From positions 1 through 29,253 of the IMG/VR virus record IMGVR_UViG_3300005340_000070: a DNA stretch of 29,253 nucleotides. One strand, written 5' to 3'. Below the pieces are notes generated by a model. The model saw only the letters and a program-made list of their open reading frames with translations. It was not told where the DNA came from and did not search any database. The position numbers and the translations under genes are program-made. The DNA is from a virus. Positions 1-5,987 of the stretch are shown here, in pieces. Position 1 is the first letter of the stretch; each line of letters begins with the position of its first letter.

Positions 1-54
1 AAGGATGACGATCCCCGCGCCACGCGAGCAATTGTGGAGAGCGAACCGACATGA
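1..54 (+). CDS. C-terminal end of an upstream gene (partial)
   Basis: Frame 1 is open from the first base and ends at a TGA at 52-54, giving 17 residues that end in VESEPT. The stop overlaps the ATG of the next gene (ATGA), the same coupling seen through the rest of the plus-strand block, so this is probably a real gene end. Nothing can be said about function from so few residues. Confidence 0.55.
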   Translation, partial: KDDDPRATRAIVESEPT

Positions 55-1154
55 CCATCACACATATACGCATGGTCCCGTACGCGGGACAGCAAGTCGA
101 GCGCAAGTTTGACAACACCAAGCTTGTCGCTCTCAACACATGTCCAACATGGGGCATCATCCGCTATGAACATCATCGAACTTATCTGTCAGGGAATAGA
201 GCAATGGCTCTTGAAGCGGGAGGCGCGGCGCATCAGGCGTTTGCAGCAGTCCGGCTCTGCGATCTACACTGGTCGGGTGGGGAGTTTTACTCCGGACGGT
301 ATTCCCCTTCGCTCGTCCAATCCATATGTGAGCAACGATCCCGTCAGCTCTTCGGAGAAGATCGAACAAATAGTATGCTGCGAGTACTGTGGGAAGGCGA
401 GGATAAAGAGCGTGCCATTACGCTCGCAGCCCTCGACATCCTCGGATCAAGCGGCTTCTACGACGATCCCGGAGACCGGAAGCGAACAATCGCCAACATC
501 GAAGAAAGTCTGATCGCGTATGTATCACGCTATCCACTCGGACAGACCTTACCCGTCATCCTACCAGACGACCGATATCCCGGCGGCTACTTCGTCGGTG
601 TCGAAATTCCGATCAACATGTATCTGGAAATCGACTCTGACGAAGGGCCGACGCACCGATACAACTTCACCGGTCGCGTTGACGGTGTACACTTCACTGA
701 CCGTAAACTGTCCGAGATAGCGGTCGAAGAGAACAAGACTGCGGCACGTCTCGATGATGCGTGGCGCAACGCATTCATCACCAGTCATCAGCCTACGGGA
801 TACTGCTTCGCCATCGGTGCGTTGCTCAATGTAGATGTCGAGCACGCGGTCATACGCGGCATGTCCATCCCGATCCCGAAATCGTTCGACTACGGCGGTA
901 TCGTCAACGAGCCAATCCTGCGCAATCAGGATCACTTTATTCGTTGGGCCAAGTGGGTTGTATATACGTGTGAGACGACGAAGGACTATCTTGAGACGCC
1001 TCACGACGCGCCGCAGTTCACTCACTCATGCAATCGGTACTTCCGTTCCTGCCCGCTGATCCCATTCTGCGATAGTCCGGATGATGAACGGATTGCAATG
1101 CTCAACGAGATGCAGGTACAGGAATGGTCACCACTAGAAGAAGGAAACGGTTAA
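51..1154 (+). CDS. Cas4/RecB-like PD-(D/E)XK nuclease with Fe-S-type cysteines
   Basis: This 367-residue protein has the pattern of a Cas4/AddB-like exonuclease. A single cysteine sits near the N-terminus (C31, TCPTW). A GAAH motif at 58-61 is followed by D211 (GRVDG), E227-N-K229 and Q247 (SHQPTGY), the usual order of PD-(D/E)XK catalytic residues. Three cysteines close the protein (C327, C334, C340). One early and three late cysteines is the 4Fe-4S layout of this family. In phages such enzymes trim DNA ends for recombination and replication, which fits the Sak4-type ATPase and SSB-like genes just downstream. The ATG follows GGAGAG and overlaps the previous stop as ATGA. The fold call is good; the cluster and the polarity of digestion are inferred. 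Confidence 0.8.
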   Translation: MTITHIRMVPYAGQQVERKFDNTKLVALNTCPTWGIIRYEHHRTYLSGNRAMALEAGGAAHQAFAAVRLCDLHWSGGEFYSGRYSPSLVQSICEQRSRQLFGEDRTNSMLRVLWEGEDKERAITLAALDILGSSGFYDDPGDRKRTIANIEESLIAYVSRYPLGQTLPVILPDDRYPGGYFVGVEIPINMYLEIDSDEGPTHRYNFTGRVDGVHFTDRKLSEIAVEENKTAARLDDAWRNAFITSHQPTGYCFAIGALLNVDVEHAVIRGMSIPIPKSFDYGGIVNEPILRNQDHFIRWAKWVVYTCETTKDYLETPHDAPQFTHSCNRYFRSCPLIPFCDSPDDERIAMLNEMQVQEWSPLEEGNG

Positions 1155-1373
1155 ATGGCGATCAAGAACGGCATCACCCTCAAGAACAACGACACGTATC
1201 TCATCGCGTATGATAACGGTCGGTATGCCGCGCTGGCGAAGGAGACACTAGACCATAAGTGGTTCTTCGACAGCTTCGACTTCGTTGTCGGCATCGATAA
1301 GGTCACGGTCCTCGCACATGTGAACTTCGGTGGTCTCGGCCCGCTGGATGGCCCAACTTTGGAGTTCGCGTGA
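1155..1373 (+). CDS. Small hypothetical protein, 72 aa
   Basis: The gene starts on the base after the nuclease stop, with AAGGAAACGG just upstream as a ribosome site. I do not recognise the protein. It begins with a short basic strand, then alternating hydrophobic and polar residues (TYLIAY, RYAAL, FDFVVGIDKVTVL), suggesting a small beta-rich domain. It has no cysteine pairs, signal peptide or membrane segment. It is the first of three tiny genes between the nuclease and the ATPase, all coupled by overlapping stops and starts, so it is probably made with the recombination genes. Phage early regions often hold such host-takeover or accessory proteins, but nothing here shows a specific role. 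Confidence 0.7.
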   Translation: MAIKNGITLKNNDTYLIAYDNGRYAALAKETLDHKWFFDSFDFVVGIDKVTVLAHVNFGGLGPLDGPTLEFA

Positions 1374-1579
1374 TGACGAAACTCGAAACTGATATCGTCG
1401 CGCCACCGAACACCGATCCCGATCTGGTCGCAGCGGTCAACGAGATACTGACTGCAAACACCCTCGTGATGGAGGAAATCGGCATTCAGGTCAACGATTA
1501 CAACTTCTTTGTGCTCGACGCAGAGTTGGTGAAGCGTTCAGCAGCACTCTTGAAGGCGAAGAGAGGAATAGCAAACTAA
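1373..1579 (+). CDS. Small hypothetical protein, 68 aa
   Basis: The preferred start is the ATG inside TGATG, which overlaps the previous stop by one base and lies 8 nt after GGAG. A GTG three bases earlier is the alternative and would add one residue. The protein is acidic at the N-terminus (KLETDIVAPPNTDPD), then mainly helical (LVAAVNEILTANTLVMEEIG), with a basic C-terminal helix (AALLKAKRG). I recognise no family. It has no transmembrane segment or zinc-binding pattern. Its place in the coupled early block is the only clue to timing. Confidence 0.65.
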   Translation: MTKLETDIVAPPNTDPDLVAAVNEILTANTLVMEEIGIQVNDYNFFVLDAELVKRSAALLKAKRGIAN

Positions 1580-1884
1580 TGGGCCTCTTCGTACAAGTCG
1601 AAGGTGAGGCTTGTGTCGTCGTGATCAACGGAGTATACAAACAGTGCGACGTGTACACACGCGACGGCTATTTGTACGCTAAGACTGCTGGTGGTTTCGT
1701 TCGTTTGTATGAAGACGGCGCGACAACCAAGCCTCACATGCGTCTTGACCACTTGACGTGGGAAGGGACGCTCTTGAAGGATGCGTACGGCCGATTGTGT
1801 ACGTCGGACGTGCGCGGTGCGATTGTACTCGACGCACCGAAGCAGCAACTCTTACTCGGAGCTGAGAAGAAGGACAATGACTGA
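1579..1884 (+). CDS. Small hypothetical protein, 101 aa
   Basis: The start overlaps the previous stop (TAATG). The protein looks like a compact beta-barrel: repeated short strands separated by turns (ACVVVINGVYKQCDVY, GYLYAKTAGGFVRLY), ending in a charged tail (EKKDND). I do not recognise a family. It overlaps the following ATPase gene by 8 nt (ATGACTGA), so expression of the two is probably coupled. It could be a small accessory factor for the recombination ATPase, but that rests on position alone. Confidence 0.65.
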   Translation: MGLFVQVEGEACVVVINGVYKQCDVYTRDGYLYAKTAGGFVRLYEDGATTKPHMRLDHLTWEGTLLKDAYGRLCTSDVRGAIVLDAPKQQLLLGAEKKDND

Positions 1885-2773
1885 GATAATCATCGCTGGA
1901 CAACCAGTTCAGAAGGTCACCGCAGCGGCCAAGCGCTTCAACGGAGCAATATGGGGTGATGCTGGCTGCGGTAAGACCACACTTGCGGGCACGGCACCGG
2001 GGCGGAAGCTCTGGTATCAGTTCGATCCTGATGGAGTAGACAGCATCTCTGACGAGGTGTGCGAGAAGGAGGGAATTATACGTGTTGACCTCTCACAAGC
2101 GTCCACTGACAAGCTCGCTGATGAGTGCAAGAACGAAGGCAACCCATTCGGGATCAAGAGCACGATCGAGGCAGTTGACACATATATATTTGACAGCATT
2201 ACTAATCTCACTGACAAGACCCTCACTCGCGGAATATCGACGAATACTGGAGCAACTGTCGAGCGACCTTCTCCGGGTGCGTACGGTACTCGAAACGCGC
2301 TTGCAATCCGAGCTATTAAGAACGTCGCCAAGATCACAGGAGTCCACAAGAAAAACGTCATCTGGATCGCGCACGAGGGAGCGCCCGACAAAGACGAAAA
2401 AACCGGAGCAATACTTCACATATCACTCGCGCTTGGCGGGCAGTTGCCATCGAACATCGGGATCGACTTCTCGGAACTCTGGGCGATGTACCAAGTAGAC
2501 AACCGAGCTGACCGCCGCATCATGATCCGTCCCGCACGTCTCCGTAAGCCCATGAAGACGCGCATGTTTCGGCAGGGTGATGAACCAGAGTTCGACTGGA
2601 AGTTTGATCCTGACGACTGGTTCAACAAGAAGAACCTTCCGTACCGTATCGACACTTGGTTGAAGTTGTGGGAGTTGACTGGCGACAAGCTGCCTCTTCC
2701 CGGTTCACAGGTGTACATGAACTTGGTGAAGCGGTTCGAGAAGGAACTTCCCGCGTATCCACTCTACTCGTAG
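1877..2773 (+). CDS. Sak4-like / AAA_24 P-loop ATPase (recombination)
   Basis: This 298-residue protein carries a clear Walker A, GDAGCGKTT at 27-35, after a strand (FNGAIW), and a Walker B-like DTYIFDS at 101-107. The early P-loop, the WYQFDPDG segment and the length match the phage AAA_24/Sak4 group, RecA-fold ATPases that act as single-strand annealing or recombinase proteins. The nearby Cas4-like nuclease and DUF669-like protein are the partners often found with Sak4. The chosen ATG at 1877 gives the family-typical N-terminus; a longer frame reaching 1781 would run through the preceding gene and looks like shadow sequence. ATPase fold is certain; the annealase role is inferred. Confidence 0.8.
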   Translation: MTEIIIAGQPVQKVTAAAKRFNGAIWGDAGCGKTTLAGTAPGRKLWYQFDPDGVDSISDEVCEKEGIIRVDLSQASTDKLADECKNEGNPFGIKSTIEAVDTYIFDSITNLTDKTLTRGISTNTGATVERPSPGAYGTRNALAIRAIKNVAKITGVHKKNVIWIAHEGAPDKDEKTGAILHISLALGGQLPSNIGIDFSELWAMYQVDNRADRRIMIRPARLRKPMKTRMFRQGDEPEFDWKFDPDDWFNKKNLPYRIDTWLKLWELTGDKLPLPGSQVYMNLVKRFEKELPAYPLYS

Positions 2774-2782
2774 GAGCGACAC

Positions 2783-3082
2783 ATGAGGACGGTTGAAGAA
2801 GCCGAAGATGTAGTCCGGCTGAACAAGAAGCTCAAAGACATCGATGTGGCAATGAAGACGCTCAAGCTCTACGAACAAGCCGATAATAACGATCCTCTTG
2901 TCGGCCCCTGCGTCATCGATCACATCAAGTTCAGAGACTACGGGCAAGGCAACGACATCTTACGCGCATTAGAAATGTCCGAGAAGACTATGCGGCTACA
3001 TCTACATGCGTGGATCGAACAGTGTCTCACCGAGAAATACAACGAGACCAAGGGTGAGATGACCGTAATCCTCTCCAAATAG
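2783..3082 (+). CDS. Hypothetical helical protein, 99 aa
   Basis: The ATG follows TAGGAGCGACAC, an SD made partly from the stop codon of the ATPase gene. The protein is charged and mostly helical: a first helix rich in E, K and L (RTVEEAEDVVRLNKKLKDID), a middle loop with DNNDPLVGP, and a C-terminal helical pair (DILRALEMSEKTMRLHLHAW). I do not recognise a family. It has no metal-binding or membrane motif. It is the last gene of the coupled upstream block before the first real intergenic gap, so it may mark the end of one transcription unit. Confidence 0.65.
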   Translation: MRTVEEAEDVVRLNKKLKDIDVAMKTLKLYEQADNNDPLVGPCVIDHIKFRDYGQGNDILRALEMSEKTMRLHLHAWIEQCLTEKYNETKGEMTVILSK

Positions 3083-3138
3083 CCACCACTAATAGTGTTG
3101 GCTGTCTTATGTGGACACAAGATGTCGTGGCTTGTGTC
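3083..3138. promoter_or_regulatory. Intergenic inverted repeats after the ATPase block
   Basis: Two inverted repeats sit in this gap. The first (3083-3101) is an imperfect 19-bp palindrome, CCACCACTA-a-TAGTGTTGG, that starts directly after the TAG stop, with 8 of 9 arm positions paired. The second is a perfect 8-bp repeat, GACACAAG (3114-3121) and CTTGTGTC (3131-3138), with a 9-nt loop. Neither is followed by a T-tract, so a strong intrinsic terminator is not supported. A weak terminator, an mRNA end-protecting structure or operator sites are all possible. The right arm overlaps a possible -35 box. Confidence 0.4.
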
Positions 3139-3160
3139 GCACATTCGTATGTAGTACAGT
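3132..3160 (+). promoter_or_regulatory. Possible promoter for the SSB-like gene
   Basis: TTGTGT (3132-3137) and TACAGT (3155-3160) are separated by 17 bp. The -10 box matches the sigma-70 consensus at 4 of 6 positions, the -35 at only 3 of 6. It lies 39 bp upstream of the ATG at 3199 in one of only three sizeable gaps in the plus-strand block. Weak evidence; position is the main support. Confidence 0.25.
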
Positions 3161-3198
3161 CCACGGCGTTCAACGTTGAAAACCTGAAAGGTCAATAC

Positions 3199-3621
3199 AT
3201 GTCCGATCTTCCGATTTTGGAATACAGCTCTGACATCACGTCGGCAGAGGCACCGCCGCCTCTGAAAGTCGGCGAATATCCGGCGGTCATCGAGGCGATC
3301 ACGCAGAAGCAGTCGCAGACTTCTGGCAAGGATTACTTGTCGGTGGACCTGCGTATCTCGCCCGACGACTTCCCGGCAGACTTCGATCCGAACAAGGAAC
3401 TGTACCCGGAGGGCGTCGTTCTCCAGTACAACCGTCTCGTTGTCGAGGACACCGCACGCAGCCGCTACAACATGCGGAAGTTCTGCGAGGCCATCGGCGC
3501 GAAGATGGGCAAGCGGGTTGATCCCTCCGAATGGATCGGTCTCGCCTGCAAGGTCGGCATCAAGCACGAGCGGTATGAGGGCGAACCCCGCGCTCAGATC
3601 GGTGCTCTCAAGTCGATCTAA
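3199..3621 (+). CDS. DUF669-like putative ssDNA-binding protein
   Basis: This 140-residue protein resembles the DUF669 group found next to phage recombination ATPases. After a short acidic leader comes GEYPAVIEAI, then SGKDYLSVDLRI, a strand-turn-strand layout fitting an OB-like fold, then a longer alpha/beta part with RYNMRKFCEAIG and the final strands WIGLACKVGI and AQIGALKSI. I infer single-strand DNA binding from this resemblance and from the Sak4, nuclease and helicase neighbours. It lacks the acidic tail typical of bacterial SSB. The ATG at 3199 was chosen because it follows AAAGGTCAATAC and begins a sensible domain; the upstream 30 codons of open frame run through the hairpins and look non-coding. 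Confidence 0.65.
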   Translation: MSDLPILEYSSDITSAEAPPPLKVGEYPAVIEAITQKQSQTSGKDYLSVDLRISPDDFPADFDPNKELYPEGVVLQYNRLVVEDTARSRYNMRKFCEAIGAKMGKRVDPSEWIGLACKVGIKHERYEGEPRAQIGALKSI

Positions 3622-3647
3622 CCACCGTTCACACGTATGAAGAATTC

Positions 3648-3675
3648 GTCAACGGGGGCCGAAATCCCCGTTGAC
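3648..3675 (+). terminator. Strong hairpin after the SSB-like gene
   Basis: A perfect 10-bp inverted repeat, GTCAACGGGG (3648-3657) and CCCCGTTGAC (3666-3675), encloses an 8-nt loop, 26 bp after the stop codon. It is GC-rich and followed by TTGTTCG, a weak T-run. It is the best terminator candidate on the plus strand. It could also act as an mRNA-stabilising structure. The right arm contains the TTGAC of a possible promoter. Confidence 0.5.
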
Positions 3676-3699
3676 TTGTTCGTAGGACTGTGTGACAAT
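3671..3699 (+). promoter_or_regulatory. Possible sigma-70-like promoter
   Basis: TTGACT (3671-3676, 5 of 6 to consensus) and GACAAT (3694-3699, 4 of 6) are spaced by 17 bp. The element ends about 60 bp upstream of the ATG at 3762. The -35 box is built into the right arm of the preceding hairpin, so termination of one unit and initiation of the next would share sequence. This is the best promoter-like match I noticed in the intergenic gaps. Confidence 0.4.
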
Positions 3700-3761
3700 C
3701 ACTTCGTTCAACCACTGTCATAGGGAACCGCCAGATGGCACCCCGTAAAGGAGCTACCTCA

Positions 3762-3980
3762 ATGCCCGCAGATGCCGCCACCACCACGACCGAGCCGAAG
3801 AAGCGCCGTGCCCCGCAGGGTCCGCGCAAGCCTTCGCCGCTGTATGCTTTCGTCAAGATCGATGAGAGCAACAAGGTTGCCCTGTCCGCCTCGTTCCGCG
3901 ATCCCCGCAAGATGGCCGAGTACTTCAGCACGGCGACCGCGAACGGCGAGCAGCTTCTGGTCATCTCTCCGGAAGCCTAA
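3762..3980 (+). CDS. Small basic hypothetical protein, 72 aa
   Basis: The start at 3762 is chosen for its strong ribosome site, AAAGGAG, 8 nt upstream; an ATG 27 bases earlier has no comparable site. The first 25 residues are disordered-looking, Ala/Thr-rich and then basic (EPKKRRAPQGPRKP). The remainder looks like one small alpha/beta domain (LYAFVKIDESNKVALSASF, then MAEYFSTA and QLLVIS). I do not recognise the family. The basic tail suggests nucleic acid contact, but that is only composition. It has its own flanking intergenic gaps, hairpins and promoter-like sequence, so it may be expressed separately and strongly. Confidence 0.7.
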   Translation: MPADAATTTTEPKKRRAPQGPRKPSPLYAFVKIDESNKVALSASFRDPRKMAEYFSTATANGEQLLVISPEA

Positions 3981-3981
3981 T

Positions 3982-4007
3982 CGACGCATCCGTGTCCTGA
4001 TGCGTTG
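3982..4007 (+). other. Hairpin following the small basic gene
   Basis: CGACGCATC (3982-3990) pairs with GATGCGTTG (3999-4007) across an 8-nt loop, with 8 Watson-Crick pairs and one G-U. It lies one base after the TAA stop. There is no T-tract; a palindrome follows directly. It may be a weak terminator or a 3'-end stabiliser of the preceding message. Confidence 0.4.
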
Positions 4008-4023
4008 ACGACAGCGCTGTCGT
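4008..4023. promoter_or_regulatory. 16-bp perfect palindrome, operator candidate
   Basis: ACGACAGC followed by GCTGTCGT is a perfect palindrome with no spacer, placed 48 bp before the start of the ribbon-helix-helix gene. A -35-like TTGACG (4005-4010) overlaps its left edge, and a weak -10-like TCCAGT (4028-4033) follows at 17 bp. A dimeric repressor bound here would cover the promoter spacer. The palindrome is certain; the operator role is inferred. Confidence 0.45.
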
Positions 4024-4071
4024 GGTGTCCAGTTGAGCCACGGCGGCGCTGTTCCATTTCGGAGCGGCAAC

Positions 4072-4389
4072 ATGTCTAACAAGCCCAAGCTTCCGAAGCT
4101 GCATCCCGACGCAAAGTGGGTGCAAATCCCCTTCCCACAGCCCACGCAGCATGTGAACCGTGGGTTCTTCGTCTCAGGTGCGGAACCGACGAAGCCTCGC
4201 AGTATTCGGTTTACTGATGAGGAATTCGTGCGCCTATGCCGCGTTAGTGAGAGTCTCGGAGTATCGTTCTCTGAGTTCGTTCGTTGGTGTGCAGCGTTCG
4301 CGGCAGTAGAGATCGCCAACGAGCAACACAGGCAGACCTTTCAGTCCGCCAAGACATCGAAGCCGGTTGACACAACAGGCTGGACTTAA
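4072..4389 (+). CDS. Ribbon-helix-helix (Arc/CopG-like) putative DNA-binding regulator
   Basis: This 105-residue protein has a basic N-terminal region, then an RHH-like core: a strand at about 44-48 (RSIRF), a first helix at about 49-61 (TDEEFVRLCRVSE), a turn (LGVS), and a second helix at about 65-80 (FSEFVRWCAAFAAVE). Arc/CopG/MetJ-type proteins form dimers that insert the two-stranded ribbon into the DNA major groove and usually repress their own promoter. A perfect palindrome lies 48 bp upstream. The ATG is preceded by GGAG (4061-4064). A longer frame from 4033 lacks such a site. The RHH call rests on helix and strand pattern, not a strict motif, so it is moderate. It could be a transcriptional switch between early and replication genes. 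Confidence 0.6.
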   Translation: MSNKPKLPKLHPDAKWVQIPFPQPTQHVNRGFFVSGAEPTKPRSIRFTDEEFVRLCRVSESLGVSFSEFVRWCAAFAAVEIANEQHRQTFQSAKTSKPVDTTGWT

Positions 4390-4410
4390 CACCCCCTCGT
4401 GGAGAATGAC

Positions 4411-5799
4411 ATGCAACTGTCTGCGCAACAGTTGTCATGTGCCGAAGCCTGTCTCGATACATCGCGGCGTTTGTTCGCGGTGACGGGACAGGCCGGTACT
4501 GGCAAAACAACCCTCATCAAACACATAGCTGAACAACTAGCGGCACAGCACGTCAACTTTGCCGTTGCGGCTCCGACTGGTAAGGCCGCGAAACGCATCC
4601 GTGAAGCTACGGGTCTGCGTGCGATAACCGTACACAAGTTGCTCGAATACGGGCGTCCCGGTGAACGCGACAAGACAACTGGCGAACCCCTCGACATCAC
4701 CACACCGAAGCGTGGACGGTTCAATCCGTTCGATCAGTCCGTGATCCTCATCGATGAGTACTCGATGATCAATCACGAGCTGAACCGCAACATCATTGAC
4801 GCACTACCTCCCAAAGGGCGTCTGATCATGTTTGGTGACCTCGCACAGCTCCCCCCAATTGAGAAGTACGTGATCCAGAACGCCAATGGATCGCCATTCA
4901 AGGAACACTGCTCACGTGTGAACTGCTTCTTCGAACTCACGGAGGTGTTCCGTCAGGCCGAAGGTTCAGACGTGCTCATTGCTGCTACAATGGTACGCAA
5001 AGGCGGGCTTCCACGTCGCGGCAACGACTTCAAGATGATCTTGAGCGACTATCCGGTAGATCGGTTGCGCGAACAGGTCATGGAGAGCCTAGAAGAAGGC
5101 ATCGACTATGCATCCATCGACAACCAAATCCTCACGCCGCTTCGAACGCGTTGGATCGGTACGGGGCCGCTCAATGTCATGCTTCAAGGCTTGCTCAACC
5201 CCGATGGTCGTGATCCTACTTCCCTCATGCGGTATGATTGGGACTCAAAGAACCCTGTCACCATCTCAGTTGGCGACAAAGTTGTCTGCACTGAGAACAC
5301 ATACGACATGCGTAATTATTCAGAGCGTTTTCACCAGTGGGATGCTGATGGACGCCCTGATTTCTCCAGCTTCATACCTACTCCGGAAACCAAGTACATG
5401 CTCAACGGCGAAACGGGCAAGGTTCTGGAGATATATCCAGATGGAGGATTTGAGATTGATTTCGGGGACCGAATTGTCGAGATACCTTCGATGTACGAAG
5501 AGTGGTGGGAGAAGAAAGGCATCATCATCGATCAGTATCCGCAGCGTCAGATCGAACTTGCGTACGCTCTCACCGTCCACAAGGCGCAAGGATCGGAGTA
5601 TCAACACGTCATCTACGTGATCAACAATTCCGTGTTCTACATGCTGTGTCGCGAGAACATGTATACAGCGCTCACTCGCGCACGGAAGCGTTGCACTCTA
5701 ATCACGGATCAACGAGCGCTGACAACCTCTATCCGCGTAACTCAAGAAGTCCTTGATAAGCGGCGGAAGACCGCTCCGAAGGAGAGCTTGATCAAGTGA
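4411..5799 (+). CDS. SF1B DNA helicase, RecD/Dda-like
   Basis: The full set of superfamily 1 helicase motifs is visible in 462 residues: Walker A GQAGTGKTT at 26-34, motif Ia APTGKAAKRI at 54-63, Walker B DEYSM at 115-119, motif III GDLAQLPP at 142-149, motif IV-like LTEVFRQ at 176-182, the UvrD_C_2-type ALTVHKAQGSEY near 387-398, and motif VI YTALTRARKR near 418-427. RecD2 and T4 Dda move 5' to 3' on ssDNA and help start or restart replication forks. The lack of a separate DnaB-type helicase in the window suggests it serves replication, possibly with the polymerase downstream. The ATG at 4411 follows GTGGAGA; a GTG at 4399 would add four residues but overlaps that site. Confidence 0.92.
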   Translation: MQLSAQQLSCAEACLDTSRRLFAVTGQAGTGKTTLIKHIAEQLAAQHVNFAVAAPTGKAAKRIREATGLRAITVHKLLEYGRPGERDKTTGEPLDITTPKRGRFNPFDQSVILIDEYSMINHELNRNIIDALPPKGRLIMFGDLAQLPPIEKYVIQNANGSPFKEHCSRVNCFFELTEVFRQAEGSDVLIAATMVRKGGLPRRGNDFKMILSDYPVDRLREQVMESLEEGIDYASIDNQILTPLRTRWIGTGPLNVMLQGLLNPDGRDPTSLMRYDWDSKNPVTISVGDKVVCTENTYDMRNYSERFHQWDADGRPDFSSFIPTPETKYMLNGETGKVLEIYPDGGFEIDFGDRIVEIPSMYEEWWEKKGIIIDQYPQRQIELAYALTVHKAQGSEYQHVIYVINNSVFYMLCRENMYTALTRARKRCTLITDQRALTTSIRVTQEVLDKRRKTAPKESLIK

Positions 5800-5987
5800 G
5801 TATACGTAAGTGTGAGAAGTGCGGTGGAGCTGCACGTGTGATCGACAGTCGTGAGCGACCTATAGGCTTCTCACGTCGTCGTAAGTGCTCGAACTGTGGG
5901 CACAGGTTCTCCACTGTCGAAGTGCGTACCGATCAGTTCAAGACTATCGCCAAACTATGGCTGTCTCTAAAGGAGGTAATGAAATGA
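5796..5987 (+). CDS. Stand-alone NrdR-type zinc ribbon protein, 63 aa
   Basis: The protein is nearly all zinc ribbon: C6-x2-C9 and C31-x2-C34 flank VIDSR (15-19), RRRKC (27-31) and HRFSTVE (36-42). These are the signature residues of the N-terminal domain of NrdR, the bacterial repressor of ribonucleotide reductase genes. The ATP-cone that makes up the rest of NrdR is absent; only about 20 residues follow the ribbon. The start is GTG, overlapping the helicase stop as GTGA. It sits between the helicase and the dNMP kinase in a nucleotide-supply neighbourhood. It may bind NrdR boxes without nucleotide control, or act as a general DNA- or RNAP-binding factor. Ribbon assignment is strong; role is inferred. 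Confidence 0.8.
   Translation: MSIRKCEKCGGAARVIDSRERPIGFSRRRKCSNCGHRFSTVEVRTDQFKTIAKLWLSLKEVMK
5969..5977 (+). promoter_or_regulatory. Very strong ribosome binding site of the dNMP kinase gene
   Basis: AAAGGAGGT is a near-complete match to the anti-SD sequence, placed 6 nt before the ATG at 5984 and inside the end of the zinc-ribbon gene. It decides the start and suggests a high translation rate compared with neighbours. Confidence 0.7.

Noticed and set aside
109-513. A 134-codon frame with a CCEYCGK segment that looks like half of a zinc-binding site.
   Set aside because: It lies wholly inside the PD-(D/E)XK nuclease gene in another frame; only one CxxC is present, the rest is low complexity, and no ribosome site is seen.
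3109-3198. A 30-codon upstream extension of the SSB-like protein.
   Set aside because: It would run through the inverted repeat and promoter-like region; the ATG at 3199 has a ribosome site and starts the family-like part.
2938-3567. A 209-codon minus-strand frame across the SSB-like gene.
   Set aside because: It crosses the intergenic hairpins and the antisense of two plus-strand genes with good starts; its translation is Arg/Leu-rich with no domain.
5108-5620. A 170-codon plus-strand frame inside the helicase gene.
   Set aside because: It is in another frame of a helicase whose motifs continue past both ends, so a frameshifted or nested gene is not needed.
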